DNA from: Streptomyces cyaneofuscatus
GTDB lineage: Bacteria > Actinomycetota > Actinomycetes > Streptomycetales > Streptomycetaceae
Length of the DNA: 64,000 bases
Assembly (NCBI RefSeq): GCF_000718135.1
Contig: NZ_JOEM01000002.1
Span: 248,001-312,000, forward strand
Reading direction: 5' to 3'
In this document: positions 1 through 10,100 of the stretch, one piece after another
Layout of the letters: each line of letters starts with the position of its first letter
Numbering within the stretch: position 1 is the stretch's first letter
The notes under the pieces: model-generated
Told to the model about the DNA's origin: nothing
Databases searched by the model: none
The model's input: only the letters and a program-made list of their open reading frames with translations
Made by a program: the position numbers and the translations under genes

Positions 1-205
1 GAAGCTGGACACCCTGGCCCACTCCTCGATCGCCGACCCGGTGACCGCGCTCATCTTCGGCGCAGCCGCCCCGGTGACCCTCTCCCTCGTCGACGGCAAG
101 CCGGTCGTCGAGGGCAACCACCTCACCACGGTGGACGAGGACGCCATCGCCCGCACCACCCGCGACGAGGCCCGCCGCCTCGCGCAGATCGCCGCCGGGG
201 CCTGA
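1..205 (+). CDS. C-terminal end of an amidohydrolase, probably 8-oxoguanine deaminase (partial)
   Basis: The first 67 codons in the window end with TGA at 203-205; the start lies upstream. The visible tail (DTLAHSSIADPVTAL, then a short VDGKPVVEGN strand) looks like the closing beta-sandwich segment of the cytosine/8-oxoguanine/hydroxydechloroatrazine group of metal-dependent amidohydrolases. The metal ligands would be upstream, so the substrate cannot be judged here. The next gene on the same strand is a nucleobase permease, which fits purine salvage or breakdown. A chlorohydrolase or guanine deaminase of the same superfamily is an alternative. Confidence 0.6.
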   Translation, partial: KLDTLAHSSIADPVTALIFGAAAPVTLSLVDGKPVVEGNHLTTVDEDAIARTTRDEARRLAQIAAGA

Positions 206-518
206 CCCCGGCGACACCCCCGAACCGCCGGAGAGCCACTGATCCCGGCGGAATCCCCGACCGGCCGGTCGAGGGGGACGGCCCGAGACCGGCCGCCGTG
301 GGCCCGAGCGGGGTCCGCGGCAGCCGGTCCGGCGGACGCGCACCCGATGGCGGGCGCCCGCCGGACCGGTGATCAACGCTGCCCGCACGCACGCCTCCGC
401 ACCCCCCTCTGCACGACCTGCACCACCTGAGAGAGCCGCACGCACCACCGCACCACATACGCAGCACCTCCCTGACACCCGCGTCGCCGACGACGCGTAA
501 CCGACCGGAGGAACCGCC
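206..518. other. Intergenic region with a 12-bp inverted repeat
   Basis: No convincing coding frame is seen in these 313 bases. A perfect 12-bp inverted repeat (CCGGTCCGGCGG at 324-335, complement at 358-369, 22-nt loop) could act as a terminator for the upstream gene or as an mRNA structure. The second half is cytosine-rich and probably carries the promoter of the permease, but I could not pick a clear -35/-10 pair. A GGAGG ribosome-binding site lies at 507-511. Confidence 0.5.
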
Positions 519-1991
519 GTGGCCGCTGAGCCCAGGTTTCGCAAAGACGCAGATGCAGCCGCCCCCGACGTGACGGCCGACGCCGTCACACCAGCAGACG
601 CAGAAGCAGCAGCGGACGGCCGGAAACATCCGGTCGACGAGACCCTCCCCCCGCTGAAGATGTTCACCAGCGGCCTCCAGCACGTGGCCGCCATGTACGC
701 CGGGGTGGTGGCACCGCCCCTGATCGTGGGGCCGGCTGTCGGCCTCACCGCCAAGGAGACCGCCTTCCTGATGGGAGCGAGCCTCTTCACCGCGGGCATC
801 GCCACCCTGCTCCAGACCATCGGCTTCTGGAAGGTCGGCGCCCGGCTGCCCTTCGTCAACGGCGTCTCGTTCGCCGGTGTGGCCCCGATGATCGCGATAG
901 GCAAGGACCGGGGCCACGACGGCATAGCCGTGATCTTCGGTGCGATCATCGTCGCGAGCGTGCTGGGCTTCCTCCTGGCCCCGTACTTCTGCAAACTGGT
1001 CCGCTTCTTCCCACCGGTCGTCACCGGCACCGTCATCACCCTGATCGGTGTCTCGCTCCTGCCGGTCGCCTTCAACTGGTCCCAGGGCGGCAACGCGACG
1101 GCGGACGACTACGGTTCGATGACCAACATCACCATGGCCGCCGTGACCCTGGTCATCGTGCTGGCCCTGCGCAAGCTGCTGCGGGGCTTCCTCCAGCAGA
1201 TCGCGATCCTGCTCGGCCTGGTCATCGGCACCCTGATCGCCATCCCCGCCGGCATCACCGACTTCAGCGCCATCAAGAACGCCGACGTGGTCGGCTTCCC
1301 GACGCCGTTCGCCTTCGGCGGCCCGCAGTTCGAGATCGCCGCCATCATCTCCATGTGCATCGTGATGCTGGTCTGCATGACCGAGTCCACGGCCGACATG
1401 CTGGCCCTCGGCAAGATCGTCGGCCGGCCGGCGGATGAGAAGATCATCGAAGGCGGCCTGCGCGCCGACACGCTCGGCAGCGCCATCAGCCCGGTCTTCA
1501 ACGGCTTCATGTGCAGCGCCTTCGCCCAGAACGTCGGTCTCGTCGCCATGACGAAGATCCGCAGCCGCTTCGTCGTCGCGGCGGGCGGCGGCATCCTCAT
1601 CGTGCTCGGCCTGGTCCCGGTCGCCGCCTCCGTCATCGCCCTCGTACCGCTGCCGGTGCTCGGCGGCGCGGGCATCGTTCTCTTCGGCACGGTGGCGGCC
1701 AGCGGCATCCAGACCCTGGCCACCGCCGCCATGGAGAAGGGCGAGAACGCGCTGATCGTGGCGGCGGCCCTCGGCATCGGCCTGATCCCGATCGCGGCGC
1801 CGCAGTTCTACCACGCCTTCCCGGAGAGCCTGCTGGTCGTCCTCGACTCGGGCATCTCCACCGGCTGCGTCGTGGCCATCGTGCTGAACCTCGCCTTCAA
1901 CCACTTCGGCCGCAAGCCGGACGGGGTGGACGAGGAGGCCGAGAACGGCGAACACGTGGTCCCGGCGGCGGCCGGGGTGGGCGTCCACTGA
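519..1991 (+). CDS. NCS2 family nucleobase:cation symporter (uracil-xanthine permease)
   Basis: A 490-residue polytopic membrane protein that imports a nucleobase, probably xanthine, uric acid or uracil, with protons. NCS2 hallmarks are visible: the Gln-His pair in the first membrane helix (Q54-H55), the key acidic residue in the ESTADML segment (E289), and the signature QNVGLVAMTKIRSR from Q337. GTG at 519 is chosen because GGAGG at 507-511 is well placed; the first 45 residues are a hydrophilic, alanine-rich cytoplasmic extension. The preceding amidohydrolase and the allantoin genes about 20 kb downstream favour a purine. A strong hairpin follows the stop. The exact substrate is inferred from context. 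Confidence 0.9.
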   Translation: MAAEPRFRKDADAAAPDVTADAVTPADAEAAADGRKHPVDETLPPLKMFTSGLQHVAAMYAGVVAPPLIVGPAVGLTAKETAFLMGASLFTAGIATLLQTIGFWKVGARLPFVNGVSFAGVAPMIAIGKDRGHDGIAVIFGAIIVASVLGFLLAPYFCKLVRFFPPVVTGTVITLIGVSLLPVAFNWSQGGNATADDYGSMTNITMAAVTLVIVLALRKLLRGFLQQIAILLGLVIGTLIAIPAGITDFSAIKNADVVGFPTPFAFGGPQFEIAAIISMCIVMLVCMTESTADMLALGKIVGRPADEKIIEGGLRADTLGSAISPVFNGFMCSAFAQNVGLVAMTKIRSRFVVAAGGGILIVLGLVPVAASVIALVPLPVLGGAGIVLFGTVAASGIQTLATAAMEKGENALIVAAALGIGLIPIAAPQFYHAFPESLLVVLDSGISTGCVVAIVLNLAFNHFGRKPDGVDEEAENGEHVVPAAAGVGVH

Positions 1992-2015
1992 CGCATCCGC
2001 CGTACGCAGCCCGGT

Positions 2016-2043
2016 GAAGCCCCGTGCGCCCGCACGGGGCTTC
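2016..2043 (+). terminator. Hairpin terminator after the nucleobase permease
   Basis: GAAGCCCCGTGC at 2016-2027 pairs perfectly with 2032-2043 around a 4-nt loop, 24 bases after the permease stop. There is no U-tract, as is common for terminators in high-GC actinomycetes. Confidence 0.75.
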
Positions 2044-2123
2044 GGCCGTTCATGCCGGGGGCCGGGGGCCGGGGGCCGGGGCCGTGGAGCGGACGGGCGC
2101 CCGGCGGTTGTAGCGTCAGGGGT

Positions 2124-2807
2124 ATGGAAGATCAGTCAGTTGTGGATGTCGGCGATGTGCGCCTCGCGTACCGGACCTGGGGCGATCCGTTCGGCTCGCC
2201 CGTCGTGCTGCTGCACGGCCTCGGCGGTTCCGCCGCGGACTGGGAGGCGGCCGGCCCCCTGCTGGGCCAGGAGTGGCGGGTCTTCGCCCTGGACCTGCGC
2301 GGCCACGGCGAGAGCGACTGGCCCGACGAGTACGACCTGGAGCTGATGGCCGAGGACGTCGTCGGCTTCCTCGACGAGCTGGAGCTGAACCGGGTGGGCC
2401 TGGTCGGCCACGGCATGGGCGGCGTCGTCGCGCGGCTGGTGGCCCACGAGCACTCCGACCGGGTGGAGCGGCTGGTGCTGATCGAGACCCCGGCCCCGTT
2501 CCCCGGCGACCCGGGCCCGGCCGGACGCCCCGAGGGCCCGGTGGACTACGACGAGAACGCGGTGCCCGCCGTACGCGACCAGCTCGCCGATCCGGGCCCG
2601 GACGCGGTCGAGGGGCTCGGCGAGATCGTCGCCCCCACGATGATCATCACCGGCGGCCCGGAGAGCCGGATGCCGCAGGACCGCCAGGCCGACATGGCCT
2701 CCCTGATCCCGGACTGCCGGCTGATCACGGTGCCCGGCGGCCACCGCATGCACGAGACCCGGGCCGACCAGGTGGCCGCGCACATCACGGAGTTCTTCAC
2801 CAGCTGA
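2124..2807 (+). CDS. Alpha/beta-hydrolase fold protein lacking the nucleophilic serine
   Basis: A 227-residue single-domain alpha/beta-hydrolase fold protein. The oxyanion-hole HGLGG motif and the nucleophile-elbow region are clear, but the elbow reads VGHGMGG, so residue 97 is glycine (GGC) where this family has serine. The usual acid position reads GGPES (E180 in place of the common Asp), while the catalytic His (H207, GGHRMHET) is kept. It may be a pseudo-enzyme with a binding or regulatory role, or use a different mechanism. ATG 2124 is chosen: TAGCGT at 2111-2116 looks like a -10 box seven bases upstream, which would make the mRNA leaderless. It is monocistronic by spacing. The fold is certain; the function is unknown. 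Confidence 0.8.
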   Translation: MEDQSVVDVGDVRLAYRTWGDPFGSPVVLLHGLGGSAADWEAAGPLLGQEWRVFALDLRGHGESDWPDEYDLELMAEDVVGFLDELELNRVGLVGHGMGGVVARLVAHEHSDRVERLVLIETPAPFPGDPGPAGRPEGPVDYDENAVPAVRDQLADPGPDAVEGLGEIVAPTMIITGGPESRMPQDRQADMASLIPDCRLITVPGGHRMHETRADQVAAHITEFFTS

Positions 2808-2833
2808 GGGGCGCCCCCGGTCGCGCGCGGCGG

Positions 2834-3211
2834 TCAGGCGTGGAGGATGTCGCGGACGAGTTCGGGCGTCCACTCGACGTACTCGACCTCCGCCCCGTCC
2901 GCGTGGCGGGCGTAGAGGAACCGCCCCGTCGGGCCGCCGGTCGCGGGGGTGGTGATGGTGGCCCCTGCGGACGCCAGCGTGGCCTGGAGGGCGTCGAGGT
3001 CGTCGACGACGACGGTGGCCGAGGCGTGGGCGTACCGCGCGCGGTCGTCGGCCGGTCCCGCGATGACCAGGAAGTTCCCGATGGCGGCGAGGGCGACCTC
3101 GTGGAACGCCAGCCGGAGGTGGGGCTGCTCGCCGGTGAGCTCCTCCAGCAGCGGGAGGGCCTGGTCGAGGTCGTCGGTCCAGAGGCGTGCGTAGGTCCTG
3201 TGGATGGTCAT
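2834..3211 (-). CDS. VOC (glyoxalase/bleomycin-resistance) fold protein
   Basis: A small 125-residue protein with the vicinal-oxygen-chelate layout: an opening beta-alpha unit, a GNFLVIAG strand, then a DDLDALQATLASAGATI helix and the closing RFLYARHADGAEVEYVEW strands typical of these dimers. It could bind a metal and a small molecule or antibiotic; no specific ligand is evident. The start is the ATG at 3209-3211, because the frame further upstream has poor codon bias. It converges on the alpha/beta hydrolase with a 26-bp gap. Only the family assignment is secure. Confidence 0.75.
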   Translation of the reverse strand: MTIHRTYARLWTDDLDQALPLLEELTGEQPHLRLAFHEVALAAIGNFLVIAGPADDRARYAHASATVVVDDLDALQATLASAGATITTPATGGPTGRFLYARHADGAEVEYVEWTPELVRDILHA

Positions 3212-3371
3212 GGCTGCGCTCCCGTGGTCGCGTGCGGATACCGGAGACCGTAGGTGAGCAGGCTTTGACGTGGAAGAACGCACTTTTTGGTGCGCGAGGC
3301 ACCGGAAGGGAACCGTGTGGCGCGCCGGGCGTTCCCAGCCCCCCGGCCGCCGGTCCCCCCCTGGGGTCGCC

Positions 3372-3475
3372 GTCACCCCCCCCGGCCGCCCTGGTCACCC
3401 CCCCGGCCGCCCTGGTCAGCCCCCCGGCCGCCTGGTCAGCCCCCCGGCCGCCTGGTCAGCCTCCCGGCCGCCAGT
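3372..3475. repeat. Tandem repeat of about 20 bp, five copies
   Basis: Units beginning GTCAC or GTCAG and containing CCCCCCGGCCGCC start at 3372, 3394, 3415, 3435 and 3455, with a decayed sixth at about 3474 and a related copy near 3335. Unit length drifts from 22 to 19 bp as the C-run shortens. The stop codon of the neighbouring minus-strand gene (3456-3458) lies inside the array. Confidence 0.85.
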
Positions 3476-4073
3476 CCGGCCGGCGGCCGCTGAGGCCGAT
3501 CACCCGGTCCAGCAGCGGGGCGTCGTCCCGCACCGGGACCGGCGGGCCGAAGATGCCACCGCGGTCCGGGTCGTCGTCGACCGGGGCCAGCAGGGCCGCG
3601 CAGGCACGCAGCTCGGCCTCCCCGGCCTCGTACGGCTGCCCCGTGGCCCGGGCCAGGTCCCAGCCGTGGACGAGGAGTTCGTCCAGCGCGACGGCCCCCG
3701 CCACCTCGCCGGGCAGCTCCACGCCGCCCGCCCGGGTCATGCCCGTCCAGGCGGCGGGGGAGCGCCAGGCCGCCGCCACCTGCTCCAGCCGCCGGGGCAG
3801 CACATCGCGCCACGCGTCGTCGAGCACGGGCAGGGCGGCGTCCGGCGCGACGGCCGTGCTCGCCCCGAGATCCTTGCGGGCCGCGTCACGGAAGGCGGCG
3901 GCCAGCCCGCTCAGGTGGGCCAGCAGCTCCCGTACGGAGTAGTCCGGGCAGGGGGTGGGGCCGCCCAGCCGGTCGTCGCCGATCGCGTCGAGCAGGCCGG
4001 TGATACGCCGCGCGGCCGGCTCCAGGTCGAGGGCGGGAGCGGGGGCGGAGGCAGGCGTGCTGTCGGAGTTCAT
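3456..4073 (-). CDS. TIGR03086-family DinB-like metal-binding protein
   Basis: A 205-residue protein of the actinobacterial DinB / mycothiol-dependent maleylpyruvate isomerase N-terminal superfamily. The pattern is clear: TPCPDYSVRELLAHLSG near residue 45 (His ligand in the first long helix) and DELLVHGWDLARATGQ near residue 130 (second His ligand). Such proteins are four-helix bundles that bind a divalent metal and are often linked to mycothiol chemistry; the substrate is unknown. The start is the ATG at 4071-4073; an in-frame ATG 10 codons upstream is possible. The C-terminus runs into the 20-bp tandem repeat, so the last residues may vary between strains. Confidence 0.8.
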   Translation of the reverse strand: MNSDSTPASAPAPALDLEPAARRITGLLDAIGDDRLGGPTPCPDYSVRELLAHLSGLAAAFRDAARKDLGASTAVAPDAALPVLDDAWRDVLPRRLEQVAAAWRSPAAWTGMTRAGGVELPGEVAGAVALDELLVHGWDLARATGQPYEAGEAELRACAALLAPVDDDPDRGGIFGPPVPVRDDAPLLDRVIGLSGRRPDWRPGG

Positions 4074-4252
4074 ACAGGGCAGACCGTGCGACGGCCGAGA
4101 AGTCATCGGCCGGGCACGACACCAGCTCCGCCCGGTCCGGGCGCGGCGCACACCGCCACATAGCGGAAGGTTCCTCGCCGTCCTCTTGTCGGCAACCCCC
4201 GCGCCATGTCATACAGGTCTGGACCATTGCTGTCCGGATGGAAGGCACCACC

Positions 4253-5230
4253 GTGCAACGCCCCCACATATCTGCCGCGTTGGCCTGTTCCGCCCTGCTC
4301 CTCGCCCCCCTCCTCTCTGCCTGCGGCTCCACCGCCGAAGCCGACACGCAGCCGCCCGCCGTCCCCGCCGGGGTGACCGCACAGGCCAGCAGCTCCACCT
4401 CGGTGCACGTCATGTGGGAGCCCGCCTCCGACAACAAGAGGGTCGCGGGTTACGAGGTCTACCGAGGGAAGGCCAAGGTCAAGAGCGTCCCGGCGGCCAA
4501 GACCATGATCGACGTCGGCGGGCTGACGGCCTCCACGGACTACACCTTCACCGTCCGGTCCAAGGACGCCGCCGGGAACCTCTCCGCCCCCAGCAAGGCC
4601 ATCCCCGTCACCACCCAGGCCACCCCGCCCAAGGACGACACGCCCCCCACCGCCCCGGCGAAGCTGTCAGGCGGCGCCGAGGGAAGCCGGGCCGCCACCC
4701 TCGCCTGGGGCGCGTCCAAGGACGACGTCGGGGTCACCTCGTACGACATCTACCAGGAGGGCTCCCGGATCCACAGCGTCCCGGCCTCCGAGACGAAGGC
4801 GAAGCTCACGGGCCTGCGCCCGGGAACCGTCTACACCTTCACCGTCCGGGCCCGCGACGCCTCCGACAAGTCCTCGCCGGACAGCAACGCGCTCGACCTC
4901 ACCACCGCCTCCGCCCCCGGCGCCCCCGCGAGCACCGCACCCACCGGACTGCGCACCGAGATCGGCAAGGAGGGCGCGGAGTTCACCGTCGACCTGTCCT
5001 GGGACCAGCCCGACACGGGCGGAGTCATCCCCGCCTACCAGCTCTACCTGAACGGCAAGCTGACCACCACGATCGTCTGGGGCGGTACGCCCCCGAAGGG
5101 CCGGGCCACCTACCGGCTGAACCTCGCCGACCCGGCGGGCACCCGCTACTCCGTGAAGCTGAGGGCCAAGCTGCCGGACGGCAAGTGGGGTGACTTCTCG
5201 GCCCAGCCCACGATCGTCCTGGCGGACTGA
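4253..5230 (+). CDS. Lipoprotein with three fibronectin type III domains
   Basis: A 325-residue exported lipoprotein. The N-terminus has a hydrophobic stretch ending in a lipobox (LLSAC), so it should be acylated and anchored outside the membrane. Three FN3 modules follow at roughly 30-115, 125-210 and 220-320; the first two are near-repeats with matching STDYTFTVRSKDAAGN and PGTVYTFTVRARDASDK segments. No catalytic domain is present, so a binding or scaffold role at the cell surface is likely. The start is the GTG at 4253, with GGAAGG at 4240-4245 seven bases upstream; an ATG at 4238 would add five residues. It is transcribed divergently from the TIGR03086 gene and stands alone. Confidence 0.8.
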   Translation: MQRPHISAALACSALLLAPLLSACGSTAEADTQPPAVPAGVTAQASSSTSVHVMWEPASDNKRVAGYEVYRGKAKVKSVPAAKTMIDVGGLTASTDYTFTVRSKDAAGNLSAPSKAIPVTTQATPPKDDTPPTAPAKLSGGAEGSRAATLAWGASKDDVGVTSYDIYQEGSRIHSVPASETKAKLTGLRPGTVYTFTVRARDASDKSSPDSNALDLTTASAPGAPASTAPTGLRTEIGKEGAEFTVDLSWDQPDTGGVIPAYQLYLNGKLTTTIVWGGTPPKGRATYRLNLADPAGTRYSVKLRAKLPDGKWGDFSAQPTIVLAD

Positions 5231-5351
5231 CGCCCCTGGGGTGCCGGACGCCCCCAGGCATCCGCCTCCCAGGTGTGCGGCCCCTCGCCCCTTATGATCC
5301 ATTGATCCCGAAATGGACCGAGGGGGTCGAGGGGACCGAAGGGGCTGCACC

Positions 5352-6890
5352 ATGAATCCGGGAGAAGACCCGAGCGCACGCGCCGACGTGGAGGAGCGGC
5401 CCCCGGACGGGAAGAAGTTCACCTTCCCCAGCGCCCTCACCATCCTCGCGGCCGTCACCCTGGCCGTCTGGGCGCTGGCCTTCCTCGTCCCGCCCGGGGC
5501 CTACGACCGCGACGCGGACGGCGCCCCGGTCCAGGGCACGTACCACCGCGTCGACTCCGACCAGAGCTTCGTCGACCGCCTGAACGACCTCTTCCTCTCC
5601 CCGGTCAACGGCCTCTACGGGATCCAGGACGCGGAGACGGGCGAGGTCGGCCCGGATCTGGCCGGCGAACTGTACGGCAGCGCGGGCGTGTTCCTCTTCG
5701 TGCTCGCCATCGGCGCGTTCATCACGGTGGTGTTCGCCACCGGAGCCCTGGACCGGGGCATCGGCCGCCTCGCCCACCGCCTGCGCGACCGCGGAGCGCT
5801 GCTCATCGCGGGCGTGATGCTGGTCTTCTCCCTCCTCGGTACGGTCGAGGGCTTCGCGGAGGAGACGCTCGGCTTCTACGGCCTGATCATCCCGCTGATG
5901 CTGGCCCTCGGCTACGACCGGATGGTGGCCACCGGCACGATCATCCTCGGCGCGGGCATCGGCGTGCTCTGCTCCACGGTCAACCCCTTCGCCACGGGAG
6001 TCGCCTCCTCCGCAGCGGACATCTCGCTCGGCGACGGCATCGTGCTGCGCGGGATCATGTGGGTGGTCCTCACGGCGGTGACGATCACCTACGTCATCCG
6101 CTACGCGAACCGGGTCCGCCGGAACCCCGACCGCTCCCTCTCCGGCTTCCTCCCCGGCGACCGCGACCACAACGCGGCGGACGCGCCGGAACCCCCGGAG
6201 CTGACCCGCCTCCACCAGGCCGTCCTCATCCTGGTCACCCTGGTCTTCGCCTTCATGATCTTCTCGGTCGTCCCCTGGGCCGGCGCCCTCACGGGCGACG
6301 CCGACGCCACCCCGTACGGCTTCGAACTCGGCTGGTCCTTCCCGCAGCTGGCCGCCCTCTTCCTGGTCGCGGCGGTCCTGGTCGGCGTCGTCGCCCGCTT
6401 CGGCGAACAGCGGCTCAGCGCCACGATCATCCAGGGCGCGGCCGACTTCATCTCTCCCGCGCTGGTCATCGTGCTCGCGCGCGGCGTCACCGTCATCATG
6501 AACAACGCGCAGATCACGGACACCGTGCTGCACTCCATCGAGGGCGTGGTCTCGGGAACGTCGTCGGCGCTCTTCGCCGTCATCGTCTTCCTCGTCAACC
6601 TCCCCCTGGCCTTCCTCATCCCCTCCACCTCCGGCCACGCGACGCTCGCGATGCCGATCCTGGCGCCGCTGGCCGACTTCGCGGGCGTCTCCCGCGCGGT
6701 GGTCGTCACCGCCTGGCAGTCGGCGAGCGGCTGGATGAACCTCTGGGTCCCGACGACCGCCGTCACCATCGGCGGCGTGGCACTGGCGAAGGTCGGCTAC
6801 GACAAGTACCTGCGGTTCGTCTGGCCGCTGCTGGCGATCCTGGCGGTGCTCATCTGCGGGTTCGTGGCACTGGGGGCGGTGTGGACGTGA
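5352..6890 (+). CDS. YfcC/DcuC-type membrane carrier (C4-dicarboxylate or amino-acid transporter family)
   Basis: A 512-residue protein with about 12 hydrophobic segments, resembling the YfcC branch of the ion-transporter superfamily (conserved opening FPSALTILAAV...FLVPPGAY, and a second half with PSTSGHATLAMPILAPLADF). Related proteins move C4-dicarboxylates, short fatty acids or basic amino acids; the substrate cannot be read from sequence. The ATG at 5352 follows AAGGGG at a good distance; an upstream frame extension has no ribosome-binding site. It lies alone between the FN3 lipoprotein and the helicase-nuclease gene. Confidence 0.8.
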   Translation: MNPGEDPSARADVEERPPDGKKFTFPSALTILAAVTLAVWALAFLVPPGAYDRDADGAPVQGTYHRVDSDQSFVDRLNDLFLSPVNGLYGIQDAETGEVGPDLAGELYGSAGVFLFVLAIGAFITVVFATGALDRGIGRLAHRLRDRGALLIAGVMLVFSLLGTVEGFAEETLGFYGLIIPLMLALGYDRMVATGTIILGAGIGVLCSTVNPFATGVASSAADISLGDGIVLRGIMWVVLTAVTITYVIRYANRVRRNPDRSLSGFLPGDRDHNAADAPEPPELTRLHQAVLILVTLVFAFMIFSVVPWAGALTGDADATPYGFELGWSFPQLAALFLVAAVLVGVVARFGEQRLSATIIQGAADFISPALVIVLARGVTVIMNNAQITDTVLHSIEGVVSGTSSALFAVIVFLVNLPLAFLIPSTSGHATLAMPILAPLADFAGVSRAVVVTAWQSASGWMNLWVPTTAVTIGGVALAKVGYDKYLRFVWPLLAILAVLICGFVALGAVWT

Positions 6891-7117
6891 CGGGGCTTGG
6901 GCGGGCCGGTGCGATGGGTCGGCGCAGGGCCCAGCGATGACTGTCTCAGGCCAGGAACTGGCTGTTTCCCGCCATTCACCTGGCTCTTCACAACAAATAC
7001 ATATCGCGTGGTTCATCCATGGCGTGTCGGTAGTTGCAGACTGATAAGTACATACCTCCAGGGGGGACCTGTGAGCGTGGATGCCCCTGTGCGCCGTGCT
7101 CAGGAGGTACTCGCCCC

Positions 7118-10100
7118 ATGCCCCGACCGCTCCGTTCCGTGCCCTCGGCCGCCCATGACCCCGGTCTCGACAGGCTGAAAGCCGTACTGGACGGCTGGCG
7201 GGCCTCGCTGCTGGACATGGGCGGCCGCAACCGCCTGCTGAACTTCCGCCACACCCGTACGTCGACGCTGGAGATCACCTCTCCCGGGGCCGGGCCCCTG
7301 CTGGCCGAGCTTGCCAAGGGCTGGGAGTTCGACCCGGTGGTGGAGGCCCTGGAAGGCGAGGAGGGCAGGGCGGTGCCCGCGCCTCGCGGACGCCCGGGAC
7401 TGGAGACCCAGAAGACCACCCAAGCGGGACTGGACCGCGCCCTCTACCAGCTCCGCCAGAAGTCCGGGCAGATGTTCAACGACTACGGCCTGTGGGTCCT
7501 CTGGCTGGGCGTCGGCATGCTCGACTGGCGCGAGGAAGGGGCACACGAGACCAGTTCGGCGCCGCTGCTCCTCGTCCCGGTGGAGCTGCGGAAGGAGGGC
7601 GGCCGCCGCTACCGCCTCCACTTGGCGGACAGCCAGGACCGCGTGCACAACCCCGCTCTCGCCGTGAAGGCGGAACGTCTGGGAGCCGACTGGGCCCAGG
7701 TCACCGGCACCGACGCCGGCGACCTGCCGGCGTTGATGGCGGCCGCCCGCACCGTCGCGGCCGGACAGCGGGGCTGGACGGTCGACGACCGCGTCGTGCT
7801 GGGTCTGTTCGCCTCGCACCGGGAGGCCATGTACAAGGACCTGGAGCAGAACGAGGACCGGATCCTCGCCCACCCCCTGGTGCGCGCGGTCGCCCTGGGG
7901 CCGGACGCGGGTCTGCCGGACGACCTCATCGGGTTCGAGCCCCCGGAGCTGGACCGGATCGACGAGATCCAGCTGCCCGAGCGGACGCCGCTGGTGCTGG
8001 ACGCGGACGCCTCCCAACGCCAGTGCATCGCGGCGGCTCTGGAACACCGGTCCTTCGTGATGAGCGGTCCGCCCGGCACCGGCAAGAGCCAGACCATCAC
8101 CAACCTGATCGCCGCCCTGATGCACGCCGGCCGCAGTGTGCTGTTCGTCAGCGAGAAGGCGGCGGCGCTCGACGTCGTGCGCAACCGGCTGCGCGGTGTG
8201 GGGCTCGGCGACTTCGTGCTGGCCCTGCACAGCGGTGATACGAGCAAGAAGGCGGTCGCCACCGAGCTGGCCCGGGTCCTGACCACCGAGGTCCGGGTCA
8301 ACGGAGCCGCCGAACACGAACGCGAGCGGGCCCGGCTCCTGCGGGAGGAACTCTCCGCCTACGCGGCGGGCATGAACCAGGTCAGGGAGCCCCTCGGGCG
8401 GACCCTGCACGACGTCCTCGGGCGCCTGGTCCAGCTGGAGCAGGCGGGGACACCGCACCTGCCCCTGTCCGCGGAGAACGCGAAGACCGTCCGGACCCTG
8501 AGCGCCGGAGCCCTGCAAGATCTTTCCGCGGCGGCCAAAGCCGTCAGCCGGGCGTGGCGCCCCGTCGCGGAGGGAGACGCCTTTCCCTGGCGTGGGCTTG
8601 AGGGAGCCTCCGCACACCAGGCCGCCACCGAGGCGTCCGACGCCCTCGGTGCCCTGCGCACGGCGACCGCCCGCCGCCCGTTCGCCGGTACCCAGGGTGA
8701 GCCCCGGTCCGTCCGAGAGCTTCAGCAGACCGTACGCTCCCTGCGCGTCGGGCTGCCCGACGGCATCGGCTCGGGCGACGCACCGCTCCAGGAAGACGCC
8801 TCCGGTCAACTGGCGCAACTCGCCGACCTGTTCGGGATGCCCAAGCCGGACGACGGTGAGGCGGCCGCCGCCCTGTGCGCACTCGCCGACCTCACGACGG
8901 CCGAGAACCGCCCGCCGGCCGACTGGTTCGACGACGAGAACCTCGGTGCGGCGCATCGGGCCGCGCAGGCGCTGCGGGAAGCCCTGACCGCGGAGGCCGA
9001 AGCACGTGCGGCGGCCGAGGACGTGTTCGGCGAGCAGGCCGTCGACCTGGCGGACCTGCCCGGTCTCGTCGCCCGATTCGAGGGGCAGCACGCCAAGCTG
9101 ATGGCCCGCTTCTCGGCCCAGTACAAGGCCGACCGTACGACCGTCGCGGACCTCACTCATGACGGTGCCTGGACCAAGTCCCTCGTCGGGCGTCTGAACG
9201 ACGCCCTTCAGTGGCAACGGGCCGCAACCGAGGTGCGCCGCCTCTCCGGAGAGCACGCCGTGCTGCTCGGCCGGTACACGCCCCGCACCCAGGATGACGT
9301 ACCCGCCCTCACCGACGCGCTCGCGACCGCCGACCGCGTCACCGAACTGGCCGGTGAGGCGGGTCGGCGCGATCTGCTGGCCGACCAGCTCGCCGACGGT
9401 GTCGACACCGACCGCCTCCCCACCCTGCTGGCGGAGAACGCTCGACGCGCCCTAGGCGACTGGTGTGCCGTCGCCGAGCGCCGGGCCGAGCGCTGGTCGG
9501 CATCCGTGACGGCGCTGCTCGGCCTCTTCGGCGTGGACCGCCGGGTGCAGCTCTCCCCGCTGCTGCTGGGCCCTCTCGACCAGGCGGGCCAGGCCGTCGA
9601 AGCGCTGCTCGCCGACCCGCACGGGCCGGAGGAGTGGCACGCGTACCGGGACGGCATCGCTGTCCTCGCCCGCCAGGGCGCCGACGCACTCGTGGCGGGC
9701 GCGGCCGAGCGCGGCATCGAACCGCAGCGGTTGCCGGAGATCGTCGAAAGGGCCGTGCTCGCGTCCTGGGCGGACGGCATCCTCGCCACGGACGCACGGC
9801 TGCGTACGACCCGTTCGGACGACCTCGATGCCAGGGTGGCCGACTACCGGGAAGCCGACCGCCGCCTCATCGCCGCCGCGGGCGCTGCCGTGATCGAGGC
9901 CTGCAACAAGCGGCGGCCCCGGAGCTTCGGCGGCGGAGGCGCCGCGGTGATCACCCGGGAGGCGGAGAAGAAGACCCGGCACATGCCCGTCAGGGAACTG
10001 CTCGGCCGCACCCGTGAAGTCGTGCAATCCGTCAAACCGTGCTTCATGATGAGCCCCTTGACGGTCAGTCAGATGCTGCCTGCGGACTACCACTTCGACG

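Noticed and set aside
123..1988. Long open frame on the minus strand opposite the nucleobase permease
   Set aside because: It is the mirror of a high-GC gene; its product is rich in Arg, Gly, Asp and His without domains, while the plus-strand frame has clear NCS2 motifs.
3270..3480. Proline/glycine-rich reading frames through the C-rich repeat
   Set aside because: Several frames are open simultaneously because the repeat has few stop codons; none has a domain or a good start.
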